The notes beneath the pieces are model-generated. The model saw only the letters and a program-made list of their open reading frames with translations. It made no database searches and was not told where the DNA came from. A DNA stretch of 64,000 nt. Origin: Numida meleagris (lineage: Eukaryota; Chordata; Aves; Galliformes; Numididae). Position numbers and translations under genes: made by a program. The DNA lies in contig NC_034420.1 in assembly GCF_002078875.1 (NCBI RefSeq), positions 5,703,814 through 5,767,813 on the forward strand. The letters are read 5' to 3'. Position 1 is the stretch's first letter, and every line of letters begins with the position of its first letter. Below, in pieces: positions 50,635-61,532 of the stretch.

Positions 50635-50988
50635 AAGAAGAAAAGAGAAAGCTCAGAGAAGACCTTACAGCTCTCTACAACTCTCTGAAAGGAGCTTGTA
50701 GTGAGGTGGGAGTCAGCCTCTTCTCATGGGTAACAGTGATAGGAAAAGAGGTAATGGCCTCAAGTTGCAGCAGGGGAGGTTCAGGTTGGATATTTGGAAA
50801 AATTTCTTTTCCAAAAGTAGTCACATGCTGAAACAGGCTGCTCAGGGAGGTGGTTGAGTCACCATCCCTGGAGGTGTTCAAGAAACATTTAGATGTGATA
50901 CTAAGGGGCATGGTTTAGTGGAGAAATATTGGTGGTAGATGGACGGTTGGACTGGATGACCTTGGAGGTAGAATCATACCATTCTAAA
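50635..50988 (+). mobile_element. 5'-truncated CR1 LINE, 3' end with ORF2 terminus and tail
   Basis: The segment runs from GAGAAAGCTCAG through GACCTTACAGCTCTCTACAA, GGTAATGGCCTCAAGTTG and GGTTCAGGTTGGATAT to GGTTGGACTGGATGACCTTG. That is the characteristic order of the avian CR1 3' end and is close to the subfamilies common in chicken. The ORF2 terminus is visible from codon 50844 as REVVESPSLEVFKKHLDVI and reaches a TAG at 50916-50918. The conserved HWNRL tryptophan just upstream is a TGA at 50829-50831, and the reading frame shifts before that, so no protein is made. The 3' tail (GAATCATACCATTCTAA) is a degraded version of the ATTCTATG-type terminal repeats. The 5' truncation is typical of CR1, and no clear target duplication is seen. 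Confidence 0.93.
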
Positions 50989-52013
50989 ATAGCATCTTCC
51001 CATCGAGGAAGCAAGTACATTCACAGGTCAGTAGACATGTTTAAGATATAATACCTAAACAAAATAGACTTTTTCCAAGTTCTCTATCCATTTACTATAA
51101 CACTGTCTCTTTTAAAATAAAAGACAATATTCTTCTGAAATAGGTAGTCTTCTATGGAAAAAATCACCATAATTCTAAGCAGTCATGGAACCACTAGAAG
51201 CTATGCAGATAAATTCTTGGTATGTACAAAAGTAAGTCATGCTTAATACAGAACTAGAACACTAATCAGGTAGATGGGGGTCACAGCCATGTCTTCATAG
51301 CAAATACACTTGCCTGTGGTAAGATACAGCTAATTTCATGTGTAAAAAAGAAAATATTTTAGCAAAGTTCTCTAGCCTAGGTTATAACAAAACATGCAAT
51401 TTACATGCCATCTAATGGGCAGTTTTTTTGGTCAAATCATTTTTATCTGCCTCTTTTGCTGGCAAACATCAATATATTCTGAAGTAGCTTAACCTAAATC
51501 ACTATCAAATACTCTGTATAGTTCATTATAGATCATTGTAATGTATGAACACTCCAGAAACTACCCAAGGTGGATTTTCATACTACAGAAAGTCATTATG
51601 CTTCTAATTTCACACTTAAATAAGTGAAATAGTATAGTTATAGGTCTGCAATTTAATCTCAATTTTAAAAGAAATGTTGTATGTCTCTTGAAACTCTGTA
51701 CAATGCATCTCAAAGATTTTGTTGTTTCTTCTCCTATCTGTGTATTTAAAGGGAGGGAAGCCCATTATTCATACCTCTGCTTTTAATCAAAGATGAGAAT
51801 TCTGTAGAGAAGTAGAAAATTGAAATCAGCTCCTGCAACCTAGAGCTGAACAATTATGACTTGATTTACAAGGAGCCACTTCGCTACATATTCAAATGCA
51901 GTTCTGCTGCAAAATTTGGGGACTTCTCAGATAATCAAAATGCTACAGATTTAGCACTTTTAATTTTTGCTCCATCTCCTGCCAGCTTGAACTCTGATTG
52001 TAATTACCATTTC

Positions 52014-52051
52014 ATCTTCCTCTGAATGACATTGTTTTATCAGAGGAAGAT
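52014..52051. repeat. 12-bp perfect inverted repeat (stem-loop)
   Basis: ATCTTCCTCTGA (52014-52025) is the exact reverse complement of TCAGAGGAAGAT (52040-52051), with a 14-base loop. The stem is purine/pyrimidine-skewed. It is the longest perfect short-loop hairpin I noticed. It is too short for a typical microRNA precursor unless the flanks also pair, which they do not by eye. Confidence 0.75.
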
Positions 52052-52841
52052 ACTGTATCTGGAGTCTACGCACGATGATTAGTAATGATCAAGCTTTCAA
52101 CAGGAAACAATAAGTGCGTCCTGAAGTGAATCAGGATGGTGTGTAACAACGTGAAGCCAGAGATAATCTCAAGCCTCTCAGGTCTTTGAGACATAATTCA
52201 TAGCCCCCATAATCCTGCAATGTATGTGAGAACAAACAAAGGTAACTACGTTGAGACACAGAATAAATCCCCAAAAAGTTTACTGCAGAGGGCAGTTTTT
52301 AAAGGAATAAAAACGTAACAAAGCCTAACTACTATCAGACCTCACTGGTATTTTTCTACCTTTTGTGTCTCAAGAAAGTTTCTTTTCTTTGTTGGACTGA
52401 TCTAGCTCAACTAGCTGCTAATAACAAAATCACACAGGACAGCTTGTTGTTATCAATTTTTCTTAAGGATCCTCTCCCTGTGTTTTGTTACAACGAGTAG
52501 ACTAGAGAAAAGTACTTGGGCAGTGTTAGAGGAGTATCCTGGTTGAGGTCTGCTGCTGAGATGATGGAGGAGAAAACAGCAATGGGTGCGCGACAGCTGC
52601 TCCTGGCTCTCTGTTTCCTTTGAGTGCTACAGACGTAAGTAATCAAGCAATGCTCCCTGCATGATGAAAAATAGCGTAGAAGTGGTCTAAAGCTCTAAAA
52701 TAAAAGCAATACATACTGATAATGAGAAGCAGTAATAGCGTTCCCATGTCAACAACATCTTTACATTTCAACTTGCAAAGACACAGAGTTGTGGAAGACG
52801 TGCTATGAATAAATTCAACTGGTATGAAACCACTAAGCCCA

Positions 52842-52870
52842 GTGTATCAGTATATACCAGTATATCAGTA
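52842..52870 (+). repeat. short imperfect tandem of CAGTATAT
   Basis: Three to four imperfect copies of an eight-base CAGTATAT-like unit; minor simple repeat. Confidence 0.5.
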
Positions 52871-53162
52871 ACAGAAGTTTCTTCTGCTTTCAAAAAAAAA
52901 TTATTTTTTTTATTAGAACATCTTTTCAAGTAAAGAAAAAAAATCACTGATAAAACATCAGAAAGAGTACTATGTCAACAAAGAACAATGGGGATATCTT
53001 TTGTATCAGTTGCAGTTAATTCTGATAGGAACAGGAGTACAAAAAACCAAAAATGTCCTCGTGCTCAGGCCTGAGACAACACACCATTCCTGTGGCAGAA
53101 AACATAACCTAAAATTCCTGCTTCACCTTAGAATTCATGTTAGTAAGGCTGCGCCCTTCAGG

Positions 53163-53196
53163 TTTTTTTTTTTTTGTTTTTTGTTTGTTTGTTTTT
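53163..53196. repeat. T-rich simple repeat
   Basis: T13 followed by GTTTTTT and several GTTT units up to 53196. A low-complexity tract. Confidence 0.85.
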
Positions 53197-55710
53197 GAAA
53201 GCCCTATCACCCACCTACACTCACCCTGCATTTTGCACACTGTAAATAGTCTCGTTCTGGTCAAGGAAACTGCAAATAAACTTTTGGTCTTAATGGCTAG
53301 ATTTCCAAGATAAGTAATAAGATAGAACCTCAGAAGAGGATAACGCTAAACATACCAGGCCTCCATTTACAGATGTTATAAGTCCATATTTTACATAAAA
53401 GCCTTCCCTATATAGGAACACTTCACCTGGAAGAAATCATTTCAGTGTTCTGAAAAATCTCTCAGCTGAAGAGAACTTCTGCTCATCCATTTAAAAATGA
53501 TACAATAAAATTCTTCAGAAAAAAACGCAGAATTGTGAGAATGAATGGAAAACTGAATATATTTCACACAATAGAAGATTAAATCATGTAATAGGAATCA
53601 CTTTGGGAAAGACCTAGTGAAAGGGAAGGAAAAATCTCACCCACAGCTATGTAATGAGAAACATGTGAATAGAGAGAGATTACTCACAGTTTTGCATACA
53701 AAACAATCATGTGGTGGCCAGTGAACTTTTCAGGCTAGAACTTACCAAAAAAAGAAAGCCAGCTCCCAAAACAAAGACCCATTTTTTTTTCCCACAAAAC
53801 TAGCTGTTAAATTTTGAAATTCCAAATCACAGGATATTGTGAAATAGAAATTGTACACGTTCAAATATTTAGAGAAATCTGTGGTGACTACGTCCACTGA
53901 GGATCATACCTGAGTGTAATCTATGTCTCAGGAAGAGAGTGAAAGAATTGGTAAGACAACAGGCAGGAGTAACAATAGTGCCATAATTCACTGACTCTTC
54001 CATTATGTCCTGTCCAAGCACTACTGGATTTATAGCAGAAACTTGGTAGACTACATAAACCAAGTCTGTATGAAGTTCTTATTTTCTTATGCTAGCTTTT
54101 CATCACTTCACCCTCCTAATATATATCATAAACAAAAAATAATACACGCTTACTCTCAAACATACACGGAGACCCATGAATTAGCAGCTCTGTCTAAAAG
54201 GAGTCAGAAAAATAGGAGTAAGCACCTGTGCTGAGATACCTTCACTTGGAAGAAAATACAAGATGAGTAGTACTTTAAAAACTAGATGTTACTTATTATC
54301 AAACAATGCAAATTCACATATAAACTTTAGGCACATTTCTCCCTCTAGCATGATGGAAAGCACAACAGTGACAGCAGAATAGCAAGGTCCTAATCTACAG
54401 CAAGTGAGGACTTGCTCAAATACAACAGCCATGAACACAAAAATAAAGGAAAAAAACTGCTTACCCTTAGAAAGCCTCAGATACACAGGGATCTCCAGCA
54501 AGATATCATTGCCTCCACTGCCAACCCTTCAATGAGGTCTGGGAAGGGGTGGATCCTGGCTCCACCTATTCCAGTCATTCAGGTGCGTTGCATGCATCTG
54601 AGCTCCCCTGGGTTGGCCCTGCCTTCAAGCCATGACTTAGCATTTCTGCTACACTCTCCTTGCATAGCTTTGCTGCAGAAAAGATTATCAAGTAAAAGAT
54701 GCCCAGAAAGAGTAAATCCTCAAAATACAGGACTGATTCTGTAGGTTTGTCTCCTTTGTAATCCAGCAAGGTTAGCTTTGCCTGGAACACTAGAAAAAAA
54801 AATTTTCTGATATGCTTACTGTGAAATGGATGCTGGAATGAACTTTATACATATTTTGTGTAGGATTTGTGAAAAGGTGGAGACCATTGAGGAAATAATT
54901 TAGAAAATAAAGAGCACTAATAATGTTGCTCTTAACAACACTTACCGTGTCAAAGATTGCATTGTACTCATCATTCCACATTGCCTAAAACTAGGAGACA
55001 AATTGTAACTTAAGTCTTGAGAATATGACTGCCTATATTCTTGCTAAAAGCCTAACCTAAAGGTGTTCTCAAAGCTTCTCTGTTTTCTACCAAAGCCTCC
55101 ATTTTTGAATAATGCATAACTGTGTCTCCTCACTAAAAAGGAGGAAAATGCCTTTAGGTTCTACATGGAAAGAGGTCTGAGAGGGATGGATTTTCTTTTT
55201 AAAGCAGCGGTTCAGCAACTACAAATACTTCTCAACCTATTGTACTTTCCCTAGTCCTCCCCAAAAAAGTGCATTTGTTATTTTGTCTGTTAAAGCATAA
55301 GCCCGCTGCAGACTTTAGGAAAGAAGACTTGCTCCCATGAACTGCAGTTTAATTTCTCTCACAGTGCATTTTAGAGCAGACCATTCAGAATGGGGCCTTC
55401 CCTAAAGCTGAGCTTCACCCATGGTGAAAAATATCACCAGTTCAGTGAGTAGGGTTGCTAGACTAGCATGCAGCAAGGGAATAAATTAGCTACAAAATAG
55501 TCAGAGTTTCAAGCTTTTGTGCACCTCTAAAATATCAATAAGTAGTGTTCTGGAGTTCTTGAAAAATTATATGCTTGAAACAAAGCCCTCAGGAGGTCAC
55601 TGCCCCATACATTATGTAAGTCATATTGAGCTCTCTTTGGCTAACCTCGGCTATGGGCTTAAAGGGCATTTCAGAATAACATCGACTTCCTGAAAGACAA
55701 AAATAACAAT

Positions 55711-55744
55711 AAGGAAAAGGAAGAGAAAGAGAAGGAGAAAAAAC
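55711..55744. repeat. GA-rich low-complexity tract
   Basis: An almost pure purine stretch of AAGG, AGAGAA and GGAGAAA words. No gene features. Confidence 0.8.
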
Positions 55745-58582
55745 AATGAGACAGGTTTTTTTAATTATTATTTTTCAAGGAAATGTCATATTTCAGCACT
55801 ATAACTTAAGGACTTACTAGATAATATAAATCTGAGAAGCTAGCTAGCGATGCAGGTTAGCAGGCTCACCTTGAGAGACTACCCATAGAATTTAAAACAA
55901 AAACACACAGAAATAAATTTTCAAGCCAGATAAAAAATCTGCACAGTTATTCTACATGAATATTTCTTTCCTCTAGCAGAGTTGATATTATTAAGGATAC
56001 ATTAAAAACTTGATAATCAGTACTATCTGTACTATGAAGAATTAATGAATGAAGTCGATTATTAGTTACATTTCCACAGATACCATATCCAAGACTCAAG
56101 TTCAATCACAATGTTGATTTTAATGAAAAAGATAGAAATACACAATTTGAAAACATTGCTGCTTCAAGTCTGATGACAAGGGCCCTGGGTTTTCCAAAGC
56201 ATTGCTTCATTTTTATCTGACAAAGAATTCACGAATTCCTGAATTCTGCAAACATAACCTCCTTTATGAGAATAATGATACTGAAATCACTGAAACTTTT
56301 ACATATAGAACATGAAAGAGTCATTGAGTTCATGGACGACTCAGCTGATAGGCAATCCTGCGCATTTGCAGTATTAGAGTTGAGGTTAGTTCTACCTCTG
56401 TAGATTATGTTTCACAGCTATCATCTGAATTTAGAGCAGAAAGCAATGAGAAAGCAATTTCTCCTGCTTCAAAAGAGTTAATGTGAAAACTAAATTGCTT
56501 TCCAAAAACCAGTTCACAGTAAACTGTTTGCTGGATGCAGTTCCCCCACTTGCTAGCCTACAACTTAATTTTTACTGAGAAGGAAGAAATTTGAAATAGT
56601 TTCATGGCATTAGAAACTGAGCTAACTGTACTTTAAAGGAAAATGCCTTGCACTTTTCCTGACCTTTTGCCTTTTTCCAGGATAGATCAAGGATCTTCAC
56701 TAAAGGATAACTTTTTTGGATTCTGTTTTTGTTTATGTAGCATTTCAGTACTGAACACAGAGACAAGTCCTCCAGACACTAAATGGTATGGTAATTTTTT
56801 GCTGTTATTGAACTGAGTGTAAATATTAATTATAAGTAGGTAGTTTCTGAAATTATTTCTTGATATTCCAGATGCATTCAGACATAAAGCCATAGCTTTA
56901 TCTTTATCAGAATGTACACTTTTCTTGGTACAGATTTTTTAAAATGCCATATATGTGTGGATGTGTGGGAGCAGCTTGCTGTAGGAGAGAGAATTTGCCT
57001 ACTTAGTAAGTAAGTAACTGTTTCCTTGTGTGTTTGTAAAGGATTTTTCACAACTCACTACTATCCAGCTTATTCAGCTATCATTCAGTAGTATTAATCC
57101 TGAGTTTCACACTACACCAATGCCTGCAATCTTCAACAGAGTTCCTTTTTGTCTTTTTTTTTTTAAGAAAAATTTACTATTAGTCTTTAAATTCAGAAAC
57201 AAGATACTCGCCTTATCTCCCATTAAAACATGAGTCATATTATTACATTAAGTAACTCATACTACAGTTCCATATCTTTTCAAAAGTGTTCTACAGTAAC
57301 AACTTCAACTAATAAACTTTACTGTGTTAAGAGAAAAAAAAAATCAATGCTGAATTCACTTTTAGAGTTTTTAGTCTATTTTTCTGCTGTGGTCTTTTGT
57401 ATTTTGGATCACTTTACAGTATTGAGTGCAACATTAAGGAGTTTGCTACAGTCAGAAATCTCTTTCCCAAGAAAAAATGCATTGAGCAAGCAATACTTAG
57501 CCTCTCTTTCTGTTAAAATTTTCTTTGATGAATCAAGACTTCAGACTATAAATGTCAGGGGCTTTTCCATATTTCTTCAGAAAATAGCACATTTAAGCTC
57601 ATGCCTGCCTTTCATAAATTCTTATTAAATTTAGCATATATATATGACAGGAAGTCAAATGGCATGGAAACACTCTGCATTGCTTTTTTTTGTTTTATAT
57701 AGAAATATTTATGGGACAACATAACATGAAATCTTGTTCTCCATCATGCATCTTCAGTCTAAAAAACTCTTAAAAGAGCAAATATCAAATTATTTAGGGC
57801 CCTGTGGCATTACAAAAATGCAAAAAATATGACTGCAAACACCAAATATTTAGAATGCATATGGACATTTAGCAACAGGTCACATAAATCTGTTTTTGCA
57901 GAAACTTAACTCTCACTGTCACATTGCTCCATTGTAAAGAAAGAAAAAACAGGCACATAGCTTTTGTTTAAATTATCCGATTTACAAAAAGTGTTGCACA
58001 TCAAAGAAAATCTCTGGTAATGACCAATGTTATTTCAGGTACTACTGTAACCTTAATTTCTCTGCTTGCTTTAATCAAAATCTCCAGACCACTGAAATCA
58101 GGGCAGCAGCTGAAATGCAGTTTAGGACTTCAGAAGGAGCCATCTTGAAAAGCTTCATCATTTTTTAAGCAAATCTTAATATTTTCATAACATCAACAGT
58201 TTAACAGGGTTTTTACACAGCTGAATGATCCTACCTAGTACAGAGAATACATTTTAGAGTCTCCTACTGATGAAATGATAAAAATAATAAAAACACTTAA
58301 TTAGATGTGGCAAGTTTAGGAGAATAAGTGATTCAGTTTATTAAACGTGTGCAATATCCCTTCTATACTTTGAGATTCATTTATTTTATATGATTTCTGC
58401 TGAAGAGGTCAACAGTCACTCTTGATGCTCACCAGCATCCTATGATACTACTATGATATTACCGTGTGCTGAGCATGTTGGCAGTCAGCTCCTCACAGAT
58501 TATGTTCTGTGCAACCCTTCTGATTCCAGACTTGCACTGGAATTCACACAGGGTCAGAAATGTGCAGCTTCACTTACTGAAC

Positions 58583-58616
58583 ATGCATACATATATTCAT
58601 ATGCATACATATTCAT
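58583..58616 (+). repeat. short tandem of ATGCATACATAT
   Basis: Two adjacent copies of an ATGCATACATATATTCAT unit, the second lacking two bases. It lies next to the candidate conserved block. Confidence 0.6.
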
Positions 58617-58689
58617 GGCAGTTTATCTGTGTTGAAATACACCCCCTTTATACGCTTAGCTGTGGTTTACAGGAAACATAATGGGAGCC

Positions 58690-59010
58690 ATTTAGAATGG
58701 TGGCTATTGCTTTAAGACTTTTTTCCTGATGTACAACAGATGGATGGCTATAATGCCATCACTTGATACCATGCCGAATTGTGACTGTGTCATTTTGTTA
58801 GAGCCTGCTGATTTTGTATAGAAATTTGCTGTTGGATTAGGGTTTTTGCCAATCCTGGCAGAAGAAAAAGGCTATTTAATGTGTCTTGAACTGCCATATG
58901 GTGGAGATAAAAGAAGTAGTTCCATGGCAGCCATGAAATCTAATGCATATGAGCAAATCCATGTGGCTTTGGCATATTCCCTGTCACATAATGCACCTGC
59001 TGCAATCAGG
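58690..59010. promoter_or_regulatory. candidate conserved noncoding element
   Basis: A compositionally even, repeat-free stretch with motifs typical of developmental enhancers. One is TAATGCATATGAGCAAAT (58941-58958), which has a homeodomain TAAT core and POU/octamer-like halves. No open frame of note and no repeat resemblance. Conservation cannot be judged from one sequence, so this is a guess based on texture. Confidence 0.2.
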
Positions 59011-60119
59011 TATTTTACATGAAAAACACGACTGTCATAGCTCTTGATCCTGGATATACCTCAGTGTCAAAAAGCAGCACCTCCTTCTGATTTTCAATCC
59101 ACATACATAGAAAAGCCAAACGTGTGAACTGGAATGTGAAGTGAGGAAACACCCAGTGTATAGCACAGCTGATTCAAATTATACTTCAGCATAACGTTCA
59201 CCTAGCAATTCTCACTTTATGCATAATATTCATGCAAAATTTTATGATATTTTACTATTGTCTTTTAATCTCATAATTCTCTTTCAGAGTAGAAAAATAG
59301 AACATATTAGAGAAAGAAGTGACAATAGAATGGCAAAGGGAAACTGGTCAGTCAGCCTTAATCTTCTGGTGTTTAGATGTGATAAACCTCACACTACTTC
59401 TTCATCCATTTCTGCCAACCCTGCAAGCCTTCCTTTCCTTCACTTTCTTTCTTTCTACTCTTACTCTCTAAAAATCCTAGAAGAAAGCAAATGGAGTAAG
59501 GGACACCTTAAGTCTATAACTACAGTTTTCGTCTCCATTGTGTAACAGTAGAAAATCTTGCTCCATTGTAGCTTCAGTATTTCATCCACTATTTTTAATG
59601 CAGCAAGCATTCTCAAAGATGTTTAGCACTGAACAGATTTCCTTTAGAGGATATGCAAATGTCACCATCACACAGGAGTACAATTATGTCAATGCTATAA
59701 CCACTAGAAATCCAACTTACTGTAATGACGTTTTTCTTCTCTGCATTCACTTCATCAGATGTACTACTTCTAACTCTAACCCTATCACTTTAGCACCCAA
59801 TTTTTGGACTTTCAGCCACTAGATTGGCATCCATTAACACCAGTGTAACTCCTAGGCTCCCCATACAACATGTACATAAAACTTAGCACCTCCGAATGGG
59901 ACCCAGATCAGTCCAAATAATCATTGTAATGATGCAGCTCATGGGTAGTATGCAGACCAGGACCAATGGATCTTCTTACCTTACTCTAGATTGCAAAGAA
60001 GGATGCTTTGGGGTATGGAGTTCATCTCCTTAAAACCTTTTGAACTGGCTGGCACATAATCTTTTTGGCAAATATGATGCATCACATGTATCATATAGTA
60101 CTCCCATGAACAGAGCTCT
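59011..60119. other. noncoding DNA, no gene recognised
   Basis: Unique AT-rich sequence. Frames of 94-108 codons (59219-59545 and 59538-59822, plus) lack recognisable domains. Nothing else is seen. Confidence 0.6.
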
Positions 60120-60400
60120 TGGGCAGAAAGTGGGAGCCAGAGGTTCGATTCCTACTGGCGCAAGTTCAAACAGCAGTTTCCCAGAAAATGCCGGATTTAC
60201 AATCCTGTGATATAATTAGGGGACATCAGCCATGTTGTATAAGAAACCATTGGGCAGTAAAGCTTTGTGTAGGACAGCACGTTCTGCCGCCTGCAGGGAG
60301 CGGGAGGCAAGGATCACGCAGCCAGGAGCAGCTGCTGGGCTCATCAGCCCTGGAGGAACAGGAGACACAAGGGCACATGTGCAGGGAAAACATGAAGCGT
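60120..60400. other. GC/CpG-richer patch with a lone tRNA B-box-like motif
   Basis: GGTTCGATTCC at 60142-60152 matches the RNA polymerase III B-box consensus. About ten bases upstream, TGGGCAGAAAGTGG only loosely resembles an A box, and the spacing is far too short for a tRNA. The T-stem would pair at only about three of five positions. The phrase GGAGCCAGAGGTTCGATTCC also resembles the head of MIR-type SINEs with an internal deletion. The remainder carries several CpGs and words such as GGGAGCGGGAGG. It may be a decayed tRNA-derived element next to a GC-rich patch; it is not a functional tRNA. Confidence 0.3.
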
Positions 60401-61506
60401 TCTGGGGAATTTCAAGGAAAATAATGAACAGTCTATAGAGTTAAGTTGCCATCAGCGTTAGATGATAGCTGTCAAGAAATTTTCAGGACTGCATCTCTTA
60501 TTTAAACATAGTAACTCTGCCTAAATCCTGCTTGGCTACTTATTTCCACTTGGGGATGTGCCTCAGCGTAGCACATAGATTAGAGAAAATGCTACTTCTT
60601 CAGCTACTATCTTACTTACATAGATACTTGAAGCCTTATATTCATTTGATAAAAAGCAAAAAAGCTCAGGTTGTCTGCAGGATTTAGGCTCAGTCATACG
60701 TAATAACATCTGCCAGGATGTTTTGTCATAAAACTCACACAAAAATAATACGAACAACACTTCATCTCTTAAGGCAGTTTTCTAACAGAGAGCACAGGGC
60801 AGCACGGAGACAAGGAGACGGATGGAGACCAAGGTGCTTTCTGTTCACCACGTGATGTGGTACCTCAGTGCAGGCCCAGCCCTCACAGCACTGAGCTCAG
60901 GGCTCGGAGCATGGCCCTTAACTACAATCAGGAGATAGCAGAAATGTAAATCTTCATCTGCCTTTTCCCAAGCCTCTTCAGATCACAGGGCAGATATACC
61001 AGCTAGTTAGTGCCAATAGTTAATGGCTGCCTTACAATGCTCCATGCAACATTAGTTTGCACAGGAAAGACATGAAAACTTAATCAGAAGATATCATGTT
61101 GCACTAGGGTATGTTCAATTGCCTGTCTCACACAATCTGGGGTCTGTGGAAATATCCACGACTTCAGAACACATGTGGACAGTATCAGGATAAACTGGTT
61201 ATCCTGGTCAAACATCCCATACAGCTTAAGCTGCCTCCAACCTTAAGTATGGATACAATGCTTACTCAAAGTCTTGTTACAGTGCTCTTAGTGTATATAC
61301 AGCACACATTTTCCCATCAGCATCCATTTTAAAAGCGCGGGGGCTCTCAGGAGGGTTAAATCCTACCAAGAGAAGTATGCTGACAAGGTGACAGCCCTGC
61401 TGCAGCACTGTGCATGCAGCCTGATGCAGTGCGAGTGCCCGGCATTACAAAGCTCAAGTTCCGCAGCCTCTGCCTAACTGCAGGCATCTGTTGGATCTAA
61501 GGATAA

Positions 61507-61532
61507 TCCATTAAAGATCTCCATTAAAGATC
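61507..61532 (+). repeat. perfect 13-bp tandem duplication
   Basis: TCCATTAAAGATC occurs twice head to tail without mismatch, which suggests a recent slippage or small duplication event. Confidence 0.85.

Larger units (their letters stand above)
51001..58689. other. noncoding DNA, no gene recognised
   Basis: Unique AT-rich sequence. It contains the 12-bp hairpin at 52014-52051, a TATCAG-type short repeat at 52842-52870, T-rich and GA-rich tracts, T11 at 57154-57164, and a short tandem at 58583-58616. The longest frame (57230-57628 plus, 132 codons) is low-complexity and matches no family. Confidence 0.6.

Noticed and set aside
50675..50911. 78-codon minus-strand frame
   Set aside because: Antisense of the CR1 3' end.
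55203..55250. GCGGTTCAGCAAC resembling a hAT transposon end
   Set aside because: No complementary terminal repeat or 8-bp target duplication was found nearby.
57230..57628. 132-codon plus-strand frame
   Set aside because: Serine- and phenylalanine-rich translation typical of AT-rich noncoding DNA; no domain.
60100..60175. Possible tRNA gene
   Set aside because: Only the B-box-like word is present. The T stem pairs poorly, and the A box, anticodon arm and acceptor stem are not found at proper spacing.
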